A DNA stretch of 64,000 bases, from assembly GCF_032118995.1 (NCBI RefSeq), contig NC_092659.1, positions 14,564,177 to 14,628,176 of the forward strand, read 5' to 3'. The notes beneath the pieces were generated by a model, which was not told where the DNA came from, ran no database searches, and worked only from the letters and a program-made list of their open reading frames with translations. This DNA is from Asterias amurensis. Its lineage: Eukaryota > Echinodermata > Asteroidea > Forcipulatida > Asteriidae. A program made the position numbers and the translations under genes. Positions 21,861 through 32,211 of this stretch are shown in pieces (position 1 is the first letter of the stretch; each line of letters opens with the position of its first letter).

Positions 21861-22920
21861 TATGCCTCTACCAATGATGAGGCTACCTATACACGCAGGG
21901 AGCTTACCTGTACCAACAATGAGGCTACCTGTACACCAGGTGATACTACATGTACCTTTTTTGGTAGTGAGGGTGAATGACTGGCGGTCAGCCTGCCTGC
22001 ACGATCAACTTGCTACCTGAATGTACCGATTACAGGTCTCTGTCGTTCGTCGGTACGGGGTGTCTGGTACAAATGCCTATGTCCCGTAAACATCAGCGAT
22101 TGAGTTGCTTCCACTGGCGTTTGGACTCCCAACCTGGTTCTGGTCAGTCTCCATAAGCTGGTGGAGAGGCTGCCTGTATCGATGATGAATTTACCTGTAC
22201 CCGTATTGAGGTTACCTGTGCCTCCCTGTAGTGTGAATGCCTGTACCTGCTGTGAGCCTACCTGTACTGCGGTTAATACTCTACATGTACCGGCTGTGAG
22301 TTTGCCTGACTGGAAATCAGGTGCCTGCACAATCAGCTTACTACTATGATCGTTTTCAATATCGATATACCAGTGGCAGGTCACCATCGTTCGTCAGTAC
22401 AATAACGGGTACCAATGGTACTGCCTTCACTGGCGGTTGTGCTTCACATATTGGCGGATGGTTGCCTCCACAGCAGGTAGGTTTCTCAAACTGGTTCAGG
22501 TCAGTTTCCACAGTTGGATTTGATGCTTGTACTTGAAACGCAGCTTAAGCTTAATGCTGTCTTTACTGGCGATGTGTTGCTGCCCGTACCTGCGGTACAA
22601 ACAGTGATCCTACCTGAAGGTGCCTACACCGTTAGCTTTCTTCAATGGGGGTGTTCAATTACTGTTTACTGGTGGACTGTATTCCATCGTTCGACAGTAA
22701 GGGGAGTTGGGTACTAATAGTACTACCTCCACTGGTGGTTGGGCTCCCCAAACTGGTTCATGTCAGGTTCCACCTTTGGAGTGGATGCTTGTACCTGCAA
22801 TGCAGCTTAAGCTTGTGGAGAGGCTGCCTGTACCAGCGGTGAGGCTGCCTGTACCAGCGATGAGCCTTCCTGTAAGTGCGGTGAAGGTGCCTGCTCTATC
22901 GGCTTTCTTTAATAAGGGAA
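21861..22920 (+). repeat. Degenerate minisatellite with about 300-bp higher-order unit
   Basis: Short units of the type GTGAGGCTGCCTGTACCAGC recur throughout. On top of them a larger unit (CATCGTTCG, GGGTACTAATGGTACTGCC, TTCCACTGG, CTGGTTC, GTCAGTTTCCA) repeats near 22040, 22388 and 22683. Open frames here are a by-product of the repeat. Confidence 0.75.
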
Positions 22921-22924
22921 TCAA

Positions 22925-23695
22925 TGTGTGGTGAAAAGGTTTTCAACTAGTGGTTTAATCCCAACGAGGCCTGGTTCTTGATAATTTTACCGAGACGAAG
23001 TTGAGGTAAATTATTAAGAACCAAGCCTCGGGAGGGTTTAAACCACGTTGAAAACCGATTCAACACACTTTGATTCCCATTCTTAAATACCTTTTCGGTC
23101 AAAAACATAAACACTTTTTGGTTAAAAAGAAATAAACTGCAAAAATTATAATTGTTCAATGATTTCTTTCAACACAACACCCCTCCAGCTATGAAATGGT
23201 AAAGCCCTCCACCGCCCTCGGGTAAACAACTCCTTATAAGGGACTACTGTGCGCGTCGCGCTTATCGCGTGATGTGGCACAACTGTTTCAGCCGTCGCTC
23301 TCGACAAATAGGAATGAAGAAACTGTCTTATAAGAACAGGTGCAAGCTCGCGTGTCACGCCTATGTTTCAACACTTTTTACTGGTCATAAACAAAGGTTT
23401 ATACACACCCACGTGACGCGCTCTCCACCAATAGGAATAGCGAAACTGTCTGAGGTGTTTATGAATGGTGGTTTGCAGGATGCCTTAATAGTGGAAAAAT
23501 TTATTGATTTATCCAATACCCACAAAATATTGTGGTTTTCTTTTACTTCGCATAACACGGTCATGCCCTTTTGTGGAGTCAAAAATTTGGTTACAAATAA
23601 ACAAAGGTTTATTCACACCCACGTGACGCGCTCTCCACCAATAGGAATAGCGAAACTGTCTGAGGTATTTATGAATGAAGGTTTTCAATCTCGGT
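22925..23695. mobile_element. Composite insertion: palindrome plus GTGACGCGCTCTCC family element
   Basis: 22935-23055 is a fold-back (GGTTTTCAACTAGTGG against CCACGTTGAAAACC) with a CGAGACGAAGTTGAG centre like the palindrome at 6013. 23130-23470 matches 45440-45768 (GTGACGCGCTCTCCACCAAT, AATAGCGAAACTGTCTGAGG). 23600-23690 repeats that last part directly, and 23490-23595 resembles the fold-back at 10336. It interrupts the satellite block, which resumes at 23700. Confidence 0.65.
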
Positions 23696-23699
23696 TTAC

Positions 23700-24090
23700 T
23701 GGTGGACAGGATTCCATCTTTCGACGTAAGGGGAGTTGGGTACTAATGGTACTGCCTACACTGGCGGTTGAGCTGCCATATCAGCGGTTCGGTTGCTTCC
23801 ACTGGAGCTTTGGCTTCCCATACTGGTTCCGGTCAGTCTCCATGTATGGAACCGGTTCTGGTAGGCCTACCTGCAATGCAGCATCAGCATCAGGCTGTCT
23901 TAACTGTCGATGTTGCTGCCTGCACCAGTTGTGAGGTTGCCTGTATCTGCGGCGAGGTGCAATACTAGCAATGAGGCTGCCGGCTGTGAGGTTGTACATA
24001 CCAGTGGTTGGACTACCTGCAACAGTGGTGAGGCTACCTATACTTGTAATCGAACCACAGTCGATGCCTCCGGGCTTTGCAACATCTCAG
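23700..24090 (+). repeat. Minisatellite block, right part
   Basis: A fourth higher-order unit (CCATCTTTCGAC, GGGAGTTGGGTACTAATGG, GGTTGCTTCCACTGG) and more GTGAGGCTACCTATAC-type units, continuous in character with the block at 21861-22920. Confidence 0.7.
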
Positions 24091-24099
24091 CTAGGTCAT

Positions 24100-24549
24100 A
24101 AATGGTACTGGGGCACCCTCCGTCCCTCCGTTACTTAAGGTAACAATACACTTGGTTTGCCAACTTTCCATGCCTTGTGTCAAACCTCCACCACTGCCAC
24201 AATATCCACTGCCTCATCAAATGATGTAGACTCTGATGTTTCTCTGAAATAAGGTGTATTTCAGTTTGTGATGATTGCAAAATCCACCTGTGAATTGCAA
24301 AAACCACCTGAAAGGTCACAGGCAATCTGATGGGTAAGCTCTGCGAACCAACTTTCTTATTGCCAGACCGAGTTCAGCCACAGTCGCTCCCGAGTTTCTT
24401 CCCCGAGATGTCAACTCGACCAGATTGCGTAACCGCTGTCTCTTTGTGCCAAACCAGCGTTCTAGTGTTCTTATTAATTCACTGTAGCTGGTCTGTGACT
24501 CCTTGGGCAAAGAGCAAGCCTCTTCAGTTGCCTGCCATTTCAGTGCCAC
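24100..24549 (-). mobile_element. Retrotransposon gag fragment, minus strand
   Basis: Minus-strand frame 24316-24549 reads ALKWQATEEACSLP, SYSELIRTLERWFGTKRQRL, TVAELGLAIRKLVRRAYPSD, a typical Gag pattern of gypsy-like elements seen in marine invertebrates. Sequence to 24100 is probably the same gag in other frames. Opposite orientation to the element at 18249, so an independent insertion. Confidence 0.6.
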
Positions 24550-24559
24550 ACAAATAAGT

Positions 24560-26259
24560 AGTCAGCATTTGTTACTAACATTCCCTTTTTGATTTATACC
24601 CACTCTAAACGAAATGAAGTAAATAGTCCTCATGCGAAAGGAACCATCACCATCAAACCCACAAGCATTGAACCTCAAAGTCAGCTTGGTGTTATCTACA
24701 CAAACAGGAAGGTGAGCCACCTCGAGGAAAAGAATACTGTCATTATGTTTTCCGTGTGTTTATCGGCGGCCTCTGCAGCCCCACAGCCAGTACTTACCAC
24801 GGGGAGAATGAACATATTATGTTTGTGGTACCTTCGTCTGTTGCTTAGATCTTCAGTGTTGTCTGACAACTCACTGCACGCTATCCTCCATTGTGCTATT
24901 ACATTGTTCTTAAACTCTCGACGCCCTGAATGTTTAACACTAGACCCAGGCTCTGACCCTCCTTACCTTTGGGACATGTTCTGGGATGGAGCTGGTGTAA
25001 AATAATTTAGATTTCTGCTGTGTCGTGGCATTCCCGTCTTGTTCCCCAGCGAACGCTGCAGATATTCAATACATGAATATGACGCTTGTTTCATCCTCGA
25101 GACTCCTTCCTGGTGATCCAAATAAACTGGTTATTTTCTTTGATCGCATTAATAATTCTGAAATTCTAGCGCTACAACCAGTTCTAGCACTGAGTCCTAG
25201 CTTCTGATCCTGTTGGGGGAAAAATAGAACTAAAAGAAAATCACATTTGTTTTTAACAACTCGTATTTTTCTGCCTGGACCGGTACAACACCTACGTTCA
25301 TATGCAGACGACCGAAAGTGCAGCTGCCAAACCTCACCTCGGACCAATCAAAAAATAATTATAGAAAGCTACGTCAAATTATGACCCCACACCACCTTTA
25401 TGAGTTTGCCATTTCAGCAATAGAGAAATTAAATTTTGCTTTTCAACTTCAGAGGAGTATAGACCAGCGTTCTAGACATGAAGCGGGAATTCTTAAAGAG
25501 AGATTTGAATCTGCACGAACCATTCCTGGCACACAGAAACTTCACAGATTGTGTCCCATATCCAAGACTAAAGTGACAGTTAGAGAATGTTCCTCCTCCC
25601 CACACTCCAGAGAGGAAAATCATAACTAAAAAACTGTAAGAGTGCCCATCACAATATTTCAGAATATTGTTGCTTACATCTTAAACTTGCATTAAAAAAA
25701 TTGTACGCATTTTGAAAAATACTCATTTTCGCAAATCAAGGTCAACGGTCAAATTTTTGCGTATTTTTTCGGTGGTACATGGACAGTTTTTGATTTTATG
25801 TTATCAAATGTGGGCCATGTGAAGAGCTTCAAAATTATGTAAATATTATCTCTGTAGGTGCTTTACTTTTGGAGATATGATTGTCCAAATATAGCAGGTC
25901 ATGTTAATAGTCAAAAGTTCGTTTAGCCATATCTCCCAAAATAATGATCCGAATTACATAAAATTTGGGATTTGGGCGTTTCTCAGGGAGTTCAATCAGC
26001 ACACCGAATTTCATTTAAATCCGTGAGGGTCAGGTCCAAAAGCGTGTTGAATTGACACGGAATGACCCTGGCATACGTTCAGGCGATACGCCATGGTGTG
26101 ACAGGGCCTTTAGCACTGACCCTGTAGTACTTTCTCAAGTCATTTGCACTTGGTTCACATTATCTCTACCGTTTTTAAGTAACGAACCTGCTTGCCAATG
26201 TGTGTGTTATTGCTTTCCCTCTTGGTTAAAATTGTAATTGCTCTTTATGTTACTTACAG
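24560..26259. other. End of the 12.2-kb intron, no gene recognised
   Basis: A 138-codon frame at 24589-25005 and a 103-codon frame at 25318-25629 have no recognisable motifs or good splice pairs. 26080-26115 holds a lone end of the TAAGGCC MITE. Confidence 0.4.
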
Positions 26260-27180
26260 GTAAGGTTTCTCCTCCACACTGGATTGATTCAGCCTAATCG
26301 TGTTGATGTTTGCTTTGTAAACGGAAGTTTCCAAATGGAAAGAGAGGTCTCAATATCAAATATTTGGCGTAGCAGTGTTTTCCCTCCAGATGACTACAAA
26401 CATTACTACAAACTCTACCTTGATGCTAATAAACCTGCAGTGTTTCTTAAATCTCAGTGGTTTTCGCAGCTTCCTTACTATCAAGTTCACCATGACATTC
26501 TGTCATCAAATCTTCCCTCTTCGTACTCATTGGGCTTTATGTACCACATGCAAGACATTTACGCAAGCACAGAAAGGTCCTCATGCAAAACAAGGGTAGC
26601 TGAACTAAATCATCTGATGTATCCAGATCGCGGAAACACAATCTCAAAAGGTCTTCGAGAATGTTTCCCAAAGCACAAAGAGGAATTGAAAACTACTGCC
26701 TTGTTAAAGTGGATAAATTATTCCATTCAAAATGTGACATCAACCAGTCAGTTTACTGTTTTGTCTATCCTTGTTGCTTACTTACACTCTGATTTTGAGA
26801 TAGTCAAAGCTATGGAAGAAGCTGAACTTCGAAAACTCATAGGAAGTATTCACAAATTTGATAAATACCATGTGGATTATTGGGAGGGAAAGCAGTTGAA
26901 ACAACTGGTTGTTGACGTTCTAAAGAAACTCAAGGAATACCATTGGCTCTATGTTGTTCTTCACTGCTACCCTCTGTTTGATAGATCATATGTTATGCAG
27001 TTTAAAACAAAGGCACATGACAAGCCTCCGTCTCTGCAGTGCATTTCAGATGTTCTTCTTCCTCGTTTGAACAAGATTGGCTATGTTCAAGACAAAACAA
27101 TGATCATTCAGGATATAAATGCATTCGTAAAAAAAAAACATCTGCACGACAAAACAAGTACCTCAACTGAGAAACATCAG
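26260..27180 (+). CDS. RNF213: RNF213-like, exon 2 (N-terminal region)
   Basis: Acceptor ATGTTACTTACAG ends at 26259; donor CATCAG|GTTAGT at 27181; 307 codons, phase 0 at both ends. It starts VRFLLHTGLIQPNRVDVCF, a strand-rich opening compatible with a CBM20-like/N-terminal beta domain, and continues into a helical region with many Leu and Lys. Homology to RNF213 is weak at sequence level here; the assignment rests on phase, orientation and continuity with the following exons. Confidence 0.7.
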
Positions 27181-27719
27181 GTTAGTTGCTTATTAATGTT
27201 ATAGTTTATATGTGTTAATAAAGCAGTAAAAGTAAAACTTTTTGTTAAAAATAATGAGCAAATAAAAAAAAAATCATCATCGTGAAAAGAAAAAAAAAAT
27301 GCAATCAACAGTTGACTGTTTCCTAACAAGATTTTTTGCAAAGGTTTTTGCCCTGAAATTATTTATTCAGCGTTAAATTTTTGTCTCTTTAATCCATTAT
27401 CAGATAAAGATAAACAAACCACCATGTTTGTTTGAAAACTATTTAATCAGATATTCTATGAAAAGTCTTCAGGACGTTGTAATACATTTTTTCAATGAGG
27501 AAAATTACCTGTTGCAGATTAGAGATACTTGATTTAAAAATTGGCAGTGGTGCCAAACAGCCATCTTGAGAAATTATTTGCAAACTAAATTAGCTTTGAA
27601 GTTTTTATTATTATTATTATTATTATTGTTATTCCCATTCATAATGCCCTTTTGTTAAAAACGTTGAAAAATACAATTACAGACACTTTGACAGTTGAAA
27701 ATTTGAGGTTTGAAATATT

Positions 27720-27983
27720 TGTTTCAATAACTTTGTGAAGGTTCTGTTGCGCGTGGGCTGTGTGTTTGCGCGCTCGCTTAGAAATAGATTACGCGCGCGC
27801 GCTTAGAAGTAGATTACGCGCTGTTACTCATAGCTATGATTGCGCTGCGTGATAATTTTGCGCGCCTGACACGCGGAAGCCAGCCGGTTATAAACACTGT
27901 CATATCAACCGTTTAAACACCCCCAGGTGACGCACTCTCCAACAATAGGAGTAGAGAAGCTGTCTGGGGTGTTTATGAGTAAC
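27720..27983 (+). mobile_element. Intronic insertion of the GTGACGCGCTCTCC family
   Basis: Ends with GGTGACGCACTCTCCAACAA, AGAAGCTGTCTGGGGTGTTT, as in 23400-23470 and 45700-45768. An ACGCGCGCGCGC-rich left part is unlike the rest of the intron. Confidence 0.6.
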
Positions 27984-28007
27984 AATTTATAAATTGTTCC
28001 CATTCAG

Positions 28008-28163
28008 AGGGAAGATCATCCAACAGATGTTTCGCCAAGCGGTGATGCTAAAGATCTTGAGATAACCGATGTAGAGCCTCCACATGCACAAGCTGAATCA
28101 ACTAGTCCAGACAAAGGGGCATCTGAGCTTCAAAAGTCAATCAAAGGGAACAGTGATCGATGG
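28008..28163 (+). CDS. RNF213: RNF213-like, exon 3 (52 codons, duplicated unit 1)
   Basis: Acceptor TTCCCATTCAG ends at 28007; donor GATGG|GTAACT; phase 0 both ends. Acidic, probably unstructured peptide with SGDAKDLEITDVEPPHAQAE. It closely resembles the next exon (about 41 of 52 residues identical by eye). Being symmetric (0-0), either copy can be skipped or doubled without disturbing the frame. Confidence 0.75.
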
Positions 28164-28423
28164 GTAACTTTTAATTTGATACTTTCACTAAATACAAAGA
28201 AAGTTACTGTTTAATTTAGCACAAATGGTTGACATGTTTAAAACAAGCAGTAAAAGTAAAACTTATGTAAATCCTTTTGTTAAAATGATCATTCTGAAAA
28301 AGATAAAAAATATCAATCCACGGTCCATCTGTTAAGAGTGACTGCAAAAATAAGCTGTAACAAAGTGACAATACTTTCGCTCCCGCCAAACTTCCAGCCA
28401 CTCATTTGCAAGACCAATGCTTA

Positions 28424-28806
28424 TTAAAGGCAGTAGACACTATTGGTAATTACTCAAAATAATTATTAGCATAAAGCCTTACTTGGTACGAGTAATGGGG
28501 AGAGGTTGGTAGTATAAAACATCGTGAGAAACGGCTCCCTCTGAAGTGGAGTAGTTTTCGAGAAAGAAGTAATTTACGAATTGATTTCGAAACCTCAGAT
28601 TTAGAATTTGAGGTCCCGAAATCAAGCATCTGGAACCACACAACTCCGTGTGACAGGGGTGTTTTTTCTTTCATTACTTTCTTGCAACTTCGATGATCGA
28701 TTGAGTTCAAATTTTCACAGCTTTGTTATTTTCTGCATATGTTGAGATATACACCAAGTGAGAAGACTAGTCTTTGACAATTACCAATAGTGTCCAGTGT
28801 CTTTAA
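28424..28806 (+). mobile_element. MITE family A, copy 7
   Basis: TTAA at 28424-28427 and 28803-28806, ends AAGGCAGTAGACACTATTGG and CCAATAGTGTCCAGTGTC. It lies only in duplication unit 2 and therefore inserted after the exon duplicated, or was lost from unit 1. Confidence 0.85.
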
Positions 28807-29290
28807 TCAAGCCAAAGCAAACTAATTATGTAAGCCATACTCTTATTAGTTTTTGAATATCCTACACTTTCATACATAACCCCCCACAAGCACAACACGC
28901 CAAGCCATGGGGAAAAACCTAGACTGGAAAACAAGTCTCACATTGACTCATGCGAGCTAACGGCACCAACAGGGAGCAATATGCCGAATATAAATAATTT
29001 CAGCTCTTTCTCGATAAAATGAAATACTCTGTAAAAAGTTGTTTGGCCTCTTAAATCCATTATCAGATAAAGAAAATCAAACCATCATATTTGAAAACTA
29101 AATTATCTATCAAAAAGGAGTTTGTAAATACACTGTGTTGTTTTTTCAAGAAGGAAAACTATCTCTTCACATAAACTAAAAAGCTTTGAAAATAACATTG
29201 TGTTTGCATTATAATCTCTTTTTTCTTCTTTAAAATCTTATTGAAAATCATTTACAAAAATGGAATCATTCTTAAATTATCCTTATTCAG

Positions 29291-29446
29291 ACGGAAGATC
29301 CTCCAAAAGATGTTTCGTCAAGCGGTGATGCTAAAGATCTTGAGATAACCGATGTAGAGCCTCCACATGCAGAAGCTGACTCAACTAGTCAAGACGAAGG
29401 GACATCTGAGCTTCAGAAGTCAATCTTAGAGAACAGTAATCGATGG
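29291..29446 (+). CDS. RNF213: RNF213-like, exon 4 (52 codons, duplicated unit 2)
   Basis: Acceptor TTATCCTTATTCAG ends at 29290; donor GATGG|GTAACT at 29447; phase 0. It shares the SGDAKDLEITDVEPPHA core with exon 3 and differs at scattered sites (for example PPKDVSS against HPTDVSP). Open frame and intact splice sites suggest both are used. Confidence 0.75.
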
Positions 29447-29674
29447 GTAACTTTTAGTTTGTTACATTCACAAAATACTGAGAGAGAAAAAGTTAGTCGA
29501 AGATGTTGACAAAGGATCTTTATAATTTATGACAAACGATGAAACAATCAAATAGAACGTACGCACGCAGAAAAGGATCACCGAGCTGTCTTATTTTCAT
29601 TATTAGCTGGTTTGTAGGGGGCTCTACTCAAATGACCCCATGTGCACAAGGTATGTAGGGAGACCGCAATAATA

Positions 29675-29740
29675 CGGCCCGAATGTTCAGTTGGTAAAGT
29701 GCCAGTCCGAATGTCGTTGGTTCAACCCGCGCTATAAAAT
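29675..29740 (+). mobile_element. tRNA-like SINE head
   Basis: TGTTCAGTTGGTAAAGTGCC resembles box A and GTTGGTTCAACCCGCGC a box B variant. The surroundings are intronic. Too short and diverged to be a tRNA gene. Confidence 0.35.
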
Positions 29741-30133
29741 ATTTTCCTTTGTTCAACCCCTGCTTATACAAGCTTTTCTTCAAACTGCAGGAAAGGCTGG
29801 CTTACCCGTTTTAAGCTACTAAACAGGTATTGAACAGTTAAAATATGTAGTAATAACAATAAGATTTAACTGGAGATGTTTAGACTGTTTCTGTCAAATG
29901 AAAAGTTTTTGAACATTAATTTTTTAATCCATTAATTGTAAAATTCTACACAATTATATTATATCAAAGTTCTGCATGAAAATCCATTAAATTCAAATGT
30001 CGACAGAATTTATGTGTGAGTTTGTGTTGGGTAAAACATTTGTGACAAACATGCAGAAATGATAATTCTTATATTGAACCTAAATCTGTATTCTCTTTTA
30101 AGCAGTAACTGGTGAATTACTTGTGTCTTGCAG

Positions 30134-31890
30134 GTATCTCATAGGTTTTGCGTCCATCTTGAGGCTGAACACATCAAAGAAGTATCAATTTCTATCGAGG
30201 AAGGTGGTAAAAGAACAGTGCAGCCACTCAATATTCCTATGACTCTCCGAAAAATTGCTGTTAATTTGCCTTTTTCAAAGAAAACCTGGTGGAGTGCATG
30301 CATTTCCATTCAGTTGACAGAAAAGACATGCTACACATACAAGTATAGTTACACACATGACTCTCGATGGCTGGGTCTTCTTCGATACAAAACTTCATGC
30401 AACGAAGAGCAGGGTGAAAGAACAGTAAAGCAACTGGAGAATGAAGATATCTTCAATTACAATCTCACAATTGAAAAGACAATGACTGGCCACTTACTTC
30501 ATAGCCTGTACTTGGCTGGGATTGTCAACAAGGATAATATCAAGGATCATCTTTTTGATGATCATGCAGAAGAGCTCAAGTCATTATCAACCAATGTTGA
30601 GGACACGAGTTTTTTGAAAGACGTACAATCTTACATAACAAGCTTAATCGAGGAGGCTGGTTTAGATGATGGACAGGTTGTTTTCTTAGCAAGGTTGTTG
30701 GGTAATTGTTCAAGGCAGTCAGCAATGCCAGATTTGGTCAAGATTGCAAAGACCATTCTAAGAGCCTTTCAACATTGCACAGAGAGTATTTCTTCATCCC
30801 TTGAGAAGCAAGCCAACAAACGCATATCTTCCGACCTTACAGGCATCGTAATACGTTCTTTACGTGCTGTCAAAGGGAGTTGGACGGAACTTGTGGTTTA
30901 CACCTTTCCTGCAATAAGCGCAAGCGAGTTGTGTGCACTGCATCGAAGCTGGAATCGTGGTACTGAGAAAACAGATCACAAACTAACAGTTGCTGACCAG
31001 AAAGAGGTTTTGTCAGTCTGCCTAAACCACTATGAGCCAATTCATTCTGACAAGCTAATCAGTCTGGTTTTTCAGAGTATTACAGATGTAAAGCTACTCC
31101 TTCAAGTTCTGAACCAATCAGACAAAGCTCACATCTTCCAGGATGAGCATGGATACAGAAGCTGGGTTAAAGATGCACTCCAAAAACAGATGCTGTCACT
31201 TCAACAGAAAGACATCCATGACATCTGGAAAATGGTTGCTGAAACCGATGTGGTCATAATGCAAATGCTTGCAAAAGAATTTGTGTTTGAGTCACTTGCT
31301 CACAGCAAAGAATGGTCCATTCATGGAACTAAATTTATGAGCAGTTTGCTTACTGATGACAGCTTCTGGCAAACGCCTCCAGAGGATCAAGTCTCCAGTA
31401 CTTTTCTCGTCATCTTAGAGACAATTCTTGGGCAGAAAAACAGGCAGGCTGGCATTGATTACAACTTGGAGGTTATATCCAAACCATGGGTAACCAAATG
31501 GGTGAGTCCAGACAACCTCAAGAAACTGGTTACAGCTATTTTCGAGAAACAACTCCAAAGTAAATCACAGTCAGCACAACTCATGCACAAGATCTACGTT
31601 TTCTTGGCTATTGTACATTCTACCCAGTGGCTGAGTGAACTACCAGGTTTAGTTGAGCAGCTAGACACAGGGACTTTGGCATTCATCAGTCAAAGTAATA
31701 AGTTGAAGACACTTCTAGAAATAGTGTTTAAGAGTCCCAAGAGTGATAGTACTACTCTGTCTGATGCCGGAATGAAACTTCTTGTACAGCACCTGATCAT
31801 GAGTATTCAGAGCACAGTGATGGGCGTGAGCGGCATCTATGAACTACTGAAGCCATATGCACCCAAGGGGATCATCGACCTACACTCACA
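30134..31890 (+). CDS. RNF213: RNF213-like, exon 5 (stalk/N-terminal helical region)
   Basis: Acceptor TGTGTCTTGCAG ends at 30133; donor CTCACA|GTAAGT at 31891; 585 codons plus two bases. It opens VSHRFCVHLEAEHIKEVSIS and becomes a long all-helical sequence (CLNHYEPIHSDKLISLVF, LLSQ-like repeats), as expected for the stalk that precedes the AAA+ ring in RNF213. No catalytic motif. The split codon completes with the next exon as Gln followed by HAVDVLSKF. Confidence 0.85.
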
Positions 31891-32211
31891 GTAAGTACTA
31901 GAATCCCTGTCTTCCAAAATTGTGGGTGCATACTGAAATTTCCAGGAAGTGGATCAATGGAAGCAGATCTTAATAATTTTGATGGGGTTGAGGATTTTTG
32001 GCCTCGGCATCACTTTGCACTGCACTGTGTTGCAGTAGGTCAATTAAATAGATTTCATAAATATTTGAAATTTTTTGAATTGCTGCATTTTAAGTAATAT
32101 ATGAAAATTGTTGTTTGCTTGTGTCAAATGTTCAAACAAATCAATAGCCCCTGCTTGAACCAACTATATTTTTTCAACTTTTGTTTGTTTGACATTTTGC
32201 TTGTTTTACAG
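31891..32211 (+). other. RNF213: Intron 5 of RNF213-like gene
   Basis: 321-bp AT-rich intron with donor GTAAGT and acceptor TTGTTTTACAG. No repeat element recognised. Confidence 0.8.

Larger units (their letters stand above)
27214..28240 (+). repeat. Tandem duplication unit 1 (contains 52-codon exon)
   Basis: Landmarks shared with unit 2 at 28241-29470 in the same order: AGCAGTAAAAGTAAAACTT, ATCCATTATCAGATAAAGA, then the exon, then GTAACTTTTA. It contains an insertion at about 27720-27983 that unit 2 lacks. Confidence 0.8.
28241..29470 (+). repeat. Tandem duplication unit 2 (contains 52-codon exon)
   Basis: Second unit of the exon duplication, with its own later insertion (MITE family A at 28424-28806). 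Intron and exon parts are both conserved with unit 1, so this is a genomic duplication rather than convergence of short exons. Confidence 0.8.

Noticed and set aside
21667-22940. Cys- and Pro-rich open frames after the gypsy integrase
   Set aside because: They follow the minisatellite units in several frames and change frame freely, so they are not likely proteins.
24589-25629. 138- and 103-codon frames at the end of the 12-kb intron
   Set aside because: No motifs, no well-placed splice pairs, and no frame continuity with the RNF213-like exons.
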